Source: Thermodesulfovibrionales bacterium (GTDB lineage Bacteria; Nitrospirota; Thermodesulfovibrionia; Thermodesulfovibrionales; Dissulfurispiraceae). From it: a stretch of DNA of 10,988 nt. The notes beneath the pieces were generated by a model that worked only from the letters and a program-made list of their open reading frames with translations, was not told the DNA's origin and made no database searches. A program made the translations under genes and the position numbers. The stretch covers positions 1 to 10,988 of the forward strand of contig JAJOKM010000050.1 of the NCBI GenBank assembly GCA_021129835.1. The letters run 5' to 3'. Positions 1 to 5,905 of the stretch are shown here, in pieces; position 1 is the first letter of the stretch, and every line of letters begins with the position of its first letter.

Positions 1-57
1 AAATCTTATTCTTTCAGACTTTTGGAAGAGGCTCACAAGGAGAGGGTATTTTTATGA
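1..57 (+). CDS. Possible C-terminal end of an upstream gene (partial)
   Basis: The first reading frame is open from the window edge to a TGA at 55-57 and would end in KSYSFRLLEEAHKERVFL. Its stop overlaps the start codon of the TPR gene as ATGA. The same tight-junction style is seen at the next two gene borders, which is the main reason to believe it. Only 18 codons are visible and the other two forward frames are also open over this stretch, so the product cannot be named and the call is tentative. Confidence 0.35.
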   Translation, partial: KSYSFRLLEEAHKERVFL

Positions 58-1706
58 AGACAGGGATATTCCATAAAATTTGGTTGCTCGCTATTTGTTG
101 CGTCTTGATTGTTCTCATGCCCTGTTATGTGAGTCCAGTTTTTGGTTCTGAACGCATGCTTATGCGTGCCGATGCGTATCTTATGGAGGGGAACTATATA
201 AGGGCGAAGCAACTGTATAAGGAGATATTTTTCCTCTCAAAAGAGGACACTTTGGCAGAAAAGGCGTTGTTTGGGCTGGGCAGGTCTTATTTCTACTTAG
301 GGAATTATCATCTGTCGCGGCATTACTTAAATCTTTTTATACAGGTATCTCAGGAGACTGAATACCTAAATAAGTCATATCTTTTGCTCGGCTTCATTGC
401 ATTGCACCTGCAAGAATTTAAAGAGGCGCGGCGCTATTTTGAAATGGTAGGCGGTCATCTGAAAAACGAGGCAAAGATCGGAAAATCAGAGGCAGCATTA
501 AGGTTTGGTCATCTCGCAGAGGCAAGTCTTTTAATGGAAAAGGTTGACAGGAGGTTGCAGGAGACCGATCCTCGCGCCCTTTATATCAGGGCAATGATAT
601 ACAGCAAGCGAGAACTGCATGAGGAGGCCCTGAAGACTATTAATAAAGTTTCGATCCCGTTTCTGATAGAACATAGGCTCATGACCGATAAGGCCCAGAT
701 ATTGCTGAATGCGGGGCAGCTCGAGGAAGCAGAAAGGGTCAGTATTGGTATATTAAATGATGCTTTTTTGATTATCGAGAGGCGCGACGCAAAGGAGGTC
801 TTGATGCAGATTTATGAAGCAGAAGGGAGGGTGGATGAGGCACTAAATGTCGGCCTTGAATTGCTGCCCTTTGTGGTGGGAGATGACCTCAAATTAACGA
901 TCATCACTTTATATCACCAAAAAGGCGATATTGGTAATATTATTCGCTTTGCAGCCCTTCTGGATGACAGAGAAGTGAGGTCTAAAGAGATCGAAAAGGG
1001 GCTTAGAAAGGGTATCGAGATAGGGTATCCAGGGATTACGGAATATATTATCCGATTTTCACCATTCATTGACCCGGACAGTCCATTCATTGTAGATGCC
1101 TCAAGGCACCTGATAGCAGATGGCAGAAGGGATGAGGGAATGGGACTCCTTGAAATGGCATTAAGAGGCGCCGCAAAGGGAGATGCCTCATTGCTTCTGT
1201 CTGAGCTATTAATAGGCGCGGGAAAATATAAAGAGGCTAAAGAGCTTCTTGAGCCTTTGACTCGTGATAACCGCCTTTTTCGCAAGGCGTCTTATATGAT
1301 GGGGGCAATGCTTGAGAGGATGGGAGAGTACATATCCGCAATTGAGTATTTGAAGAGGGCAACGAAGAATATTAAAGACCGTAGGATAGCAGCAAGAGTT
1401 GGTGATCTGTACTGGAGAGCTGGAGAAAGGTCTATCGCGATGAGGTACTATGCCATAGCATCTGGTATGGGATGTGCTGTATCCTCGATAAAGGTTGGTG
1501 ATTATTTTTATATCGCAGGAGATCATAAAAGGGCAGAATTTCATTACAGAAGGGCGCTGGATTACGATATAGAAGATGTTAGGAGTCTGCAGTGGGCTCA
1601 ATATCAATATGGAAAGTTAACTATAAACAGAGACTATCTACTGAAGGCAATTGATGGAGGCGGAGAGATTGCAGAGGCAGCAGTAATTATTTTAGGAGGG
1701 CATTGA
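54..1706 (+). CDS. Secreted tetratricopeptide-repeat (TPR) protein of unknown role, linked to flagellar regulators
   Basis: This 550-residue protein starts with a Sec-type signal peptide: basic residues at 2-8, a hydrophobic core at about 9-30, and a likely cleavage after VFG at about residue 31. There is no lipobox, so a soluble periplasmic protein is expected. Almost all the rest is helical TPR-like repeats. Recognisable units lie at about 35-67, 70-101, 107-133, 176-199, 213-236, 247-270, 380-405, 411-437, 446-470 and 478-505. Repeat spacing is loose at 280-370. No catalytic motif is visible, so a scaffold or partner-binding role is likely. The start is supported by AAGGAGAGGG at 37-46. 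Its stop overlaps the kinase start (TTGA), which implies translational coupling. Campylobacter PflA is a known periplasmic TPR protein of the flagellar motor and is a reasonable functional analogue, but homology is not shown here. An envelope or secretion role unrelated to motility is the alternative. Confidence 0.85.
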   Translation: MKTGIFHKIWLLAICCVLIVLMPCYVSPVFGSERMLMRADAYLMEGNYIRAKQLYKEIFFLSKEDTLAEKALFGLGRSYFYLGNYHLSRHYLNLFIQVSQETEYLNKSYLLLGFIALHLQEFKEARRYFEMVGGHLKNEAKIGKSEAALRFGHLAEASLLMEKVDRRLQETDPRALYIRAMIYSKRELHEEALKTINKVSIPFLIEHRLMTDKAQILLNAGQLEEAERVSIGILNDAFLIIERRDAKEVLMQIYEAEGRVDEALNVGLELLPFVVGDDLKLTIITLYHQKGDIGNIIRFAALLDDREVRSKEIEKGLRKGIEIGYPGITEYIIRFSPFIDPDSPFIVDASRHLIADGRRDEGMGLLEMALRGAAKGDASLLLSELLIGAGKYKEAKELLEPLTRDNRLFRKASYMMGAMLERMGEYISAIEYLKRATKNIKDRRIAARVGDLYWRAGERSIAMRYYAIASGMGCAVSSIKVGDYFYIAGDHKRAEFHYRRALDYDIEDVRSLQWAQYQYGKLTINRDYLLKAIDGGGEIAEAAVIILGGH

Positions 1707-2866
1707 GTTTGCCAGAAATAAGGACAGAAATAAAAGATGCTGAGCATAGTGTCGATTTGTTAAGTAAGGCAATAGAGACCTTTAATTCTGCATCTGTCAC
1801 CCTTGTCCAATACTACAATACTCTTGAAGACAAGGTCAGGCTGCTGACGGAGGAGGTGGATCACAAAAAACAGTTGCTCAATAGCATTCTCGACAGCATT
1901 GATGTGGGTGTGATTTTTTTTGACAAGGAAGGGTTTATCAGGATCATGAATAATGCATCCGAGAGTCTTCTTCGAGTCAACGCTAATGATTTGATAGGCG
2001 GTATGTCGATACATGCTGAAATTCATGACGATGTTATAGTGCCAAAAAATGGCAAATCATTTTATGCCATTGTATCCTTTCTGGATGTAAGAGATAGGGA
2101 AGGAAATATTATTGGTCATGTCTTGATATTTAAAGATATTACAAGACTTAAGCAACTTGAGTCAGAAAATGAGCGAAACAGGAGACTGACTGCGATGGGA
2201 GAACTTGCCATCAAGATTGCCCACGAGATAAGAAATCCACTCGGCAGCATAGAGTTATTTGCGAGTCTCCTTGCCTCTGACTTAATGGGGACGGAGCAGG
2301 GCGATTATGCAGTCAGGATAACAAAGTCTGTAAGATCCTTAGTCAATACCCTCGACAATATGCTCAGATTTACCAGAGAGATAAGACCTAAACCAGAATA
2401 TAGTTGTTTAAATGATGCAATCAGGGAGACATGCGATGAATTTAAAGAGCTATTTACGAGTAACAATATACGCCTCTATATAAATGAGAAGGGTCAATAT
2501 TGGATGCCAGTGGACAAAGGACTTATCAAACAGGCATTAATAAATATATTATTGAATTCTGTTCACGCGATGATTGATGGAGGAAGCATAGAAATAGAAA
2601 TTAGAGGTACGTCTTATGCAAATTCAGGCGGTGGTGTTGAGATTGCCATTAGAGACAGCGGGCATGGCATGGATGCGGAGACAAAGGGCAGGATATTCGA
2701 ACCATTTTTCTCGACGAAGGACAGAGGAACAGGCCTCGGAATGTCTATCGCAGAGGGAATAATAAAGGCACATAAAGGGACGATAGATATCAAGAGTGAG
2801 GTTGGACATGGAGCAGAATTTATTATTAAACTGCCTGATCAAAAAGGCAGAAAGGATGGAGGATAG
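1703..2866 (+). CDS. Cytoplasmic PAS sensor histidine kinase, FlrB/FleS/NtrB-like
   Basis: This is the sensor kinase of a two-component pair. It autophosphorylates on histidine and passes the phosphate to the regulator encoded next. The order is an N-terminal coiled coil (about 8-60), a PAS domain (about 55-150), a HisKA dimerisation domain with the H-box HEIRNPLGS (phospho-acceptor His174), then a HATPase_c domain. The latter shows the N box (NILLNS, about 281-286), the G1 box DSGHGM (318-323) and the F/G2 region FEPFFSTKDRGTGLG (332-346). No membrane segment is visible, so it should sense a cytoplasmic cue, as proposed for FlrB and FleS. The TTG at 1703 lies only about 2 nt from the AGGAGGG at 1694-1700. 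A second in-frame TTG at 1709 has better spacing (8 nt) and may be the true start, removing two residues. The stop abuts the regulator's ATG. The flagellar assignment rests on the neighbours. Confidence 0.93.
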   Translation: MSLPEIRTEIKDAEHSVDLLSKAIETFNSASVTLVQYYNTLEDKVRLLTEEVDHKKQLLNSILDSIDVGVIFFDKEGFIRIMNNASESLLRVNANDLIGGMSIHAEIHDDVIVPKNGKSFYAIVSFLDVRDREGNIIGHVLIFKDITRLKQLESENERNRRLTAMGELAIKIAHEIRNPLGSIELFASLLASDLMGTEQGDYAVRITKSVRSLVNTLDNMLRFTREIRPKPEYSCLNDAIRETCDEFKELFTSNNIRLYINEKGQYWMPVDKGLIKQALINILLNSVHAMIDGGSIEIEIRGTSYANSGGGVEIAIRDSGHGMDAETKGRIFEPFFSTKDRGTGLGMSIAEGIIKAHKGTIDIKSEVGHGAEFIIKLPDQKGRKDGG

Positions 2867-4231
2867 ATGAAATCTGTATTGATAGTCGATGATGAAGTGG
2901 ATATGGCTCTGGCAATTAAGGAGTCTCTAAAGAGGAGCGGGTTTAAATCTACGGTTTACTGCAGCCCCATAGATGCATTGTCAGAACTCAATCTTAAAGA
3001 TTTCGCTCTTGTCATAACTGATATGAAGATGCCGAAGATGAGCGGTATTGATTTTCTCCAAGAGATTAGAAAAAAGGGCATAGCTGTTCCTGTAATTGTG
3101 ATAACAGGCTATGGAACTGTAGAGAATGCTGTAGATGCTATGAAGTTAGGCGCGACTGACTATATCATGAAACCATTTTCATTTGAGTCATTAAACATGG
3201 TTATCGCGAGGATACTCCCAGCAGAAGGGGGTGACATAGTGGCTGAATCCCCTGCCATGAAGAGTCTCATGTCTATAGTAAGAGATGTCGCCAAGAGCGA
3301 TATAACTATTCTTTTGTCGGGTGAAAGCGGAACGGGGAAAGAGGTGATAGCCAGAAGTATTCACAAAAATAGCCCCAGGGCGAATAAGCCTTTTGTTGCT
3401 ATAAATTGCGCTGCCATATCAGAAAATCTCCTCGAGGCAGAACTCTTTGGCCATGAAAAGGGTGCCTTTACAGGTGCAATTGATAGAAAGCCTGGCAAAT
3501 TCGAACTTGCTGATGGCGGGACGTTGCTCTTAGATGAGATAAGCGAGATGAACTTTTCACTACAGGCGAAACTCCTCAGGGTCATACAAGAAAGAGAAGT
3601 GGACAGAATAGGCAGCCGCTTTCCCACTCCGGTGGATGTGAGGATTATTGCTACTACAAATAGGGATATTCTGTCGGAGGTGAGAAAAGGGCGATTCAGA
3701 GAAGACCTTTATTACCGCCTAAATGTATTGCCGTTGGAGTTGCCTCCTTTGAGAGAACATAGAGAGGACATAATCCCTCTGGCAGAGCTTTTTGTGAAAA
3801 GGTTATCACATAAGATGGGCAGGGCGCTGTTATTGTCGGATGAACTTAAATCATTTCTTTTAAAAGAAGATTGGAAAGGAAATATAAGAGAGCTCGAAAA
3901 TTTCATTTATAGAATAGCTGTATTGTCCCGGACAGAGGTCTTGTTTTTCGATGCACATGATTCGCTGAACCGGAACGGAGCAGAGTTTCGTGACAATAGG
4001 TTTGGTTTAAAGCGGCGGGATATGGGCGGTACGGATAGTCAGAATAGCCAAAATGGCTCAGAAAATAGAATGAAAGACATGGAAAGAGACTTGATTATCA
4101 ATACCCTCCGGGAGACTGATGGTAATAAAACAAAGGCAGCCCAATTGATAGGGGTCAATGTAAGGACAATCAGAAACAAAATAAAGGAATACAGCATCTC
4201 AGGTGATGAAATAATTGATAAACGACAATAA
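2867..4231 (+). CDS. Sigma-54-dependent response regulator, FlrC/FleR/NtrC-like
   Basis: This is a bacterial enhancer-binding protein that uses ATP to open sigma-54 promoters. Domains in order: a receiver domain (1-115) with acidic pocket D8/D9, phospho-acceptor D52, T80 and K102; an AAA+ sigma-54 interaction domain (about 125-350); a short low-complexity linker rich in Gly, Ser, Asn and Gln (about 385-402); and a Fis-type helix-turn-helix (about 405-443). The AAA+ domain has Walker A GESGTGKE (152-159), the sigma-54-contacting loop GAFTGA (199-204), Walker B LLLDE (220-224), sensor I ATTNRD (262-267), the arginine-finger region FREDLYYRLNV (277-287) and sensor II GNIRELEN (338-345). All key residues are present, so it should be a functional phospho-activated regulator. 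It starts one base after the kinase stop, with GGAGG at 2858-2862. The -24/-12-like site just downstream makes the flgB operon its most obvious target. Confidence 0.95.
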   Translation: MKSVLIVDDEVDMALAIKESLKRSGFKSTVYCSPIDALSELNLKDFALVITDMKMPKMSGIDFLQEIRKKGIAVPVIVITGYGTVENAVDAMKLGATDYIMKPFSFESLNMVIARILPAEGGDIVAESPAMKSLMSIVRDVAKSDITILLSGESGTGKEVIARSIHKNSPRANKPFVAINCAAISENLLEAELFGHEKGAFTGAIDRKPGKFELADGGTLLLDEISEMNFSLQAKLLRVIQEREVDRIGSRFPTPVDVRIIATTNRDILSEVRKGRFREDLYYRLNVLPLELPPLREHREDIIPLAELFVKRLSHKMGRALLLSDELKSFLLKEDWKGNIRELENFIYRIAVLSRTEVLFFDAHDSLNRNGAEFRDNRFGLKRRDMGGTDSQNSQNGSENRMKDMERDLIINTLRETDGNKTKAAQLIGVNVRTIRNKIKEYSISGDEIIDKRQ

Positions 4232-4251
4232 ATGACAAACAAATTGACGCG

Positions 4252-4268
4252 TGGGAATGAAATTTGCA
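4252..4268 (+). promoter_or_regulatory. Candidate sigma-54 (-24/-12) promoter for the flgB operon
   Basis: The sequence TGGGAATGAAATTTGCA has the invariant GG (4254-4255) and GC (4266-4267) separated by exactly 10 nt, with a good TTGC -12 element and a weaker -24 element. Transcription would begin near 4279, giving a leader of about 118 nt before flgB. It lies 20 nt after the stop of a sigma-54 activator gene and upstream of flgB, which is where sigma-54 control of early flagellar genes would be expected. Confidence 0.6.
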
Positions 4269-4271
4269 AAT

Positions 4272-4362
4272 TAAATATTATGTGACTACTCCGGTCTCCC
4301 CTAACCCCTCTTTGCCAAAGAGAGGGATAAAGAAAATATACCTAAGTAGTTACAAATATTAT
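4272..4362. repeat. Palindromic repeat in the flgB leader (copy A of the GTAACTACTYAGG family)
   Basis: An imperfect inverted repeat pairs GTGACTACTCCGG (4282-4294) with CCTAAGTAGTTAC (4341-4353), 10 of 13 positions, and weaker pairing continues outward through AATATT-containing flanks. Between the arms is a second hairpin, CTCTTTG-C-CAAAGAG (4308-4322), with flanking C and G runs. The whole element lies downstream of the predicted sigma-54 start, so it would be part of the flgB messenger leader. Related arms occur at 4807-4845 and 10375-10387. Confidence 0.7.
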
Positions 4363-4396
4363 ATGCATTTATCAATACCAAACTGGAGGAGGGAAT

Positions 4397-4735
4397 ATGC
4401 CGGACGACCCGATTAAAATACTTGGACATATGCTCGATGTAGCCGTTTTTAGACATAGCCTTCTGTCTTCTAATATAGCCAATCTAAACACACCTGGGTA
4501 TAGGGCAAAGGATATATCTTTCCAGGACGAACTGAACGAGGCTATTAGAGGGGACCAATCAGGATTTGATGTCTTTGAGCGTGTAGCGACCATGCCCACT
4601 AGAGACGGAAATACAGTTAATCTCAATATCGAGATGATAAAGGTTGCCGAAAATACATTAACATTCAATGCTGCAGCTCAATTGTTGTCTATGAAAATAG
4701 GGATGACTAAGAATGTCATAAGAGGCGGCAGGTAG
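4397..4735 (+). CDS. flgB: Flagellar basal-body proximal rod protein FlgB
   Basis: FlgB is exported through the flagellar type III apparatus and forms part of the proximal rod in the periplasm, next to FliE. The N-terminal signature of the rod/hook family is clear: SSNIANLNTPGYRAKDISF at residues 24-42. The C-terminal part has the expected helix with VNLNIEM (74-80) and AENTLTFNAAAQLL (84-97). At 112 residues it is somewhat shorter than many FlgB proteins (roughly 125-140), with the shortening in the variable middle and both assembly helices retained. The start is firmly set by GGAGGAGGG at 4385-4393. It is the first gene after the sigma-54 promoter candidate and is followed by a long repeat-filled gap before flgC. 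Confidence 0.96.
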   Translation: MPDDPIKILGHMLDVAVFRHSLLSSNIANLNTPGYRAKDISFQDELNEAIRGDQSGFDVFERVATMPTRDGNTVNLNIEMIKVAENTLTFNAAAQLLSMKIGMTKNVIRGGR

Positions 4736-4749
4736 AACACGACGATTAG

Positions 4750-4766
4750 TGGGAGGAGAAATTGCC
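4750..4766 (+). promoter_or_regulatory. Weak second sigma-54-like site between flgB and flgC
   Basis: TGGGAGGAGAAATTGCC has GG (4752-4753) and GC (4764-4765) 10 nt apart and a TTGC -12 motif, and resembles the site at 4252-4268. The overlapping GGGAGGAG is also a perfect ribosome-binding-like string, so the resemblance may be accidental. It is offered only as a possible internal promoter for flgC onward. Confidence 0.25.
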
Positions 4767-4799
4767 TTGGTGAAGATGAGAAAGAGCCTGTTATACTAA
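4767..4799 (+). other. Possible 10-codon open frame with a strong ribosome site
   Basis: GGGAGGAG at 4751-4758 stands 8 nt upstream of a TTG that opens a frame reading MVKMRKSLLY and ending at TAA (4797-4799). An internal ATG at 4776 reads MRKSLLY. It sits directly before the repeat block in the flgB-flgC gap. It could be a leader peptide, a relic of an older gene start, or nothing. No conserved sequence backs it. Confidence 0.2.
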
Positions 4800-4806
4800 G
4801 GAAGTC

Positions 4807-4846
4807 GTAACTACTCAGGTTCACGGTTAACAGCCTGAGTAGTTAG
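4807..4846. repeat. Perfect 12-bp inverted repeat (copy B of the GTAACTACTYAGG family)
   Basis: TAACTACTCAGG (4808-4819) is exactly complementary to CCTGAGTAGTTA (4834-4845) across a 14-nt loop that contains GGTTCACGGTTAAC-type sequence. The arm matches copy C at 10375-10387 and, less exactly, copy A at 4282-4294 and 4341-4353. The loop block GGTTCACGG...TTAACA also recurs at 10402-10423. No T-run follows, so it does not look like an intrinsic terminator. Confidence 0.8.
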
Positions 4847-4849
4847 TGT

Positions 4850-4972
4850 CTGAACGGAAATCCCTTGGTTGTCATTTCGACTGAAGGGAGAAATCTTTTA
4901 ACGCAAGTATTTTCAACACCATAAGATTTCTCGCTCCGCTCGAAATGACAGCTATGGATAGTTTTCGTTCAG
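4850..4972. repeat. MITE-like long inverted repeat with a GTCATTTCGA core, flgB-flgC gap
   Basis: This 123-bp element has outer arms CTGAACGGAAA (4850-4860) and TTTTCGTTCAG (4962-4972), 10 of 11 complementary. Its 28-nt inner arms at 4870-4897 and 4923-4950 match at 24 of 28 positions. The inner arms carry GTCATTTCGA...GAGAAATCTT, a string I recognise as a widespread intergenic palindrome in diverse bacteria. It has no coding capacity, so movement would need an enzyme in trans. It lies 27 nt upstream of the flgC start and would form a large hairpin if transcribed. Confidence 0.75.
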
Positions 4973-4999
4973 GAACTAATTACAAGGAGGTCTTAAATT

Positions 5000-5410
5000 A
5001 TGAGAGAGATGTTTTTGCCACTGAAAGTTAGCGCAACAGCACTGGAGGCCCAGCAGGTAAGGATGAATGTGATAGCCTCTAACATCGCCAATGTAAACTC
5101 TACAACAACCCTTGAAGGGGGAGGCCCTTACAGGAGGAGGGAAGTGATTTTTGAGGCATATCTGTTTAATGAGAGTTCAATTGGCGTAAATATTTCGAGG
5201 ATAATTGAAGACGGAAGCCCGTTTAGAAAGGTTCACGACCCGGCCCATCCTAATGCTGATGCGCATGGTTATGTCCTTTTCCCTAATATCAGCACAATAA
5301 CAGAGACAGTAAACCTCAAGAGCGCTACACGGGCATATGAGGCTAACTTGACACTCATCAATTCTTTTAAAGAGATGTTTATGAGAACCATTAACATTCT
5401 AAGGGCGTAA
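5000..5410 (+). CDS. flgC: Flagellar basal-body proximal rod protein FlgC
   Basis: FlgC is a periplasmic proximal rod subunit exported by the flagellar secretion system. At 136 residues it has the usual length. The N-terminal rod signature is RMNVIASNIANVNSTTTLEG (21-40) followed by GGPYRRREVIFEA (41-53). The C-terminal half has the family's hallmark helix region: FPNISTITETVNLKSAT (94-110), RAYEANLTLINSFKEM (111-126) and a final hydrophobic segment. The start is set by AAGGAGGT at 4984-4991, 8 nt before the ATG. It is separated from flgB by 264 nt of repeats, far more than usual for this gene pair, yet retains its own strong ribosome site. The stop is directly followed by another repeat element. 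Confidence 0.97.
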   Translation: MREMFLPLKVSATALEAQQVRMNVIASNIANVNSTTTLEGGGPYRRREVIFEAYLFNESSIGVNISRIIEDGSPFRKVHDPAHPNADAHGYVLFPNISTITETVNLKSATRAYEANLTLINSFKEMFMRTINILRA

Positions 5411-5520
5411 TGGGTGAATGAGTAGATGGGCGAATAGAATACCCATCTACCTCATCACTGATTACTCATCACTCATCACTGATTACGTGAATGAGTGGGT
5501 GAGTGAATGAATACACCCAT
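5410..5520. repeat. Heptamer-type repeat cluster with nested inverted repeats, flgC-fliE gap
   Basis: The gap between flgC and fliE is made of degenerate 7-mers. CTCATCA and CTGATTA units run in tandem at 5451-5485, including a perfect 15-bp direct repeat CTCATCACTGATTAC at 5451-5465 and 5472-5486 (period 21). The complementary type (GTGAATG, GAGTGGG) follows at 5487-5510. Inverted pairings include GTAGATGGG/CCCATCTAC (5422-5430 with 5442-5450, extended by 4 bp past a bulge), 5461-5476 with 5491-5508, and the ends 5410-5419 with 5511-5520. It resembles the heptanucleotide STRR repeats described in cyanobacteria in style, not in sequence. Confidence 0.75.
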
Positions 5521-5554
5521 AGGACTCATAGACTACGCATAAAGGAGGATATAT

Positions 5555-5848
5555 ATGAACGAGATTAAACCGATAAGGGATATTTCTGGAAGTATTCCTG
5601 ATCCTTCAAAAACTTCTCAAAAGGGAGAAGCCTCCTTTGAAGATGCCATAAAGAATGCCTTAAGGGAGACGGCTGAAATTAAGACCGAGGCAGAGCAGGC
5701 CATTAGAGCCTTTGCAGCAGGAGAAGTACAGGATATTCATACTGTAGTGATCGCGATGCAAAAGGCCGATATATCTTTGCAGACCCTCATGCAGGTAAGG
5801 AACAAACTGCTTACTGCGTATCAGGAAATAATGAGGATGCAGGTGTAG
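5555..5848 (+). CDS. fliE: Flagellar hook-basal body complex protein FliE
   Basis: FliE is the small exported protein that joins the FliF ring to the proximal rod (FlgB). At 97 residues it is typical in length. The variable N terminus (1-25) leads into SFEDAIKNAL (27-36), then the conserved C-terminal core at 56-97, including GEVQDIHTVVIAMQKAD (56-72) and VRNKLLTAYQEIMRMQV (81-97). The start is supported by AAAGGAGG at 5541-5548. It lies between flgC and fliF, exactly as in the conserved flgB-flgC-fliE-fliF order, and 57 nt separate it from the likely fliF start. Confidence 0.96.
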   Translation: MNEIKPIRDISGSIPDPSKTSQKGEASFEDAIKNALRETAEIKTEAEQAIRAFAAGEVQDIHTVVIAMQKADISLQTLMQVRNKLLTAYQEIMRMQV

Positions 5849-5905
5849 GATCATTTTTCGATTCCTGACTGGGTGTAGGCAGGTACATTATCACGAGAGG
5901 TGCAA

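Noticed and set aside
10..40. Lipoprotein or promoter signals just before the TPR gene
   Set aside because: The signal peptide cysteines (residues 15-16) lack a lipobox, and the 53 upstream bases show no -24/-12 or clear -35/-10 pattern. The operon promoter is probably outside the window.
914..1607. Minus-strand open frames opposite the TPR gene
   Set aside because: They lie wholly inside a well-supported plus-strand gene, show no recognisable domain and no ribosome site pattern. The same applies to minus-strand frames opposite fliF, fliH, fliI and fliJ.
4808..4845. Intrinsic terminator between flgB and flgC
   Set aside because: A perfect stem is present, but the arms are not GC-rich, the loop is long and no T-tract follows.
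5410..5520. CRISPR array
   Set aside because: Repeat units are 7 nt and degenerate, contiguous, without unique spacers of even length, and no cas gene is present.
5900..5905. GTG at 5900 as the fliF start
   Set aside because: The codon's first base is the last base of the GAGAGG ribosome site. ATG 5906 has normal spacing.
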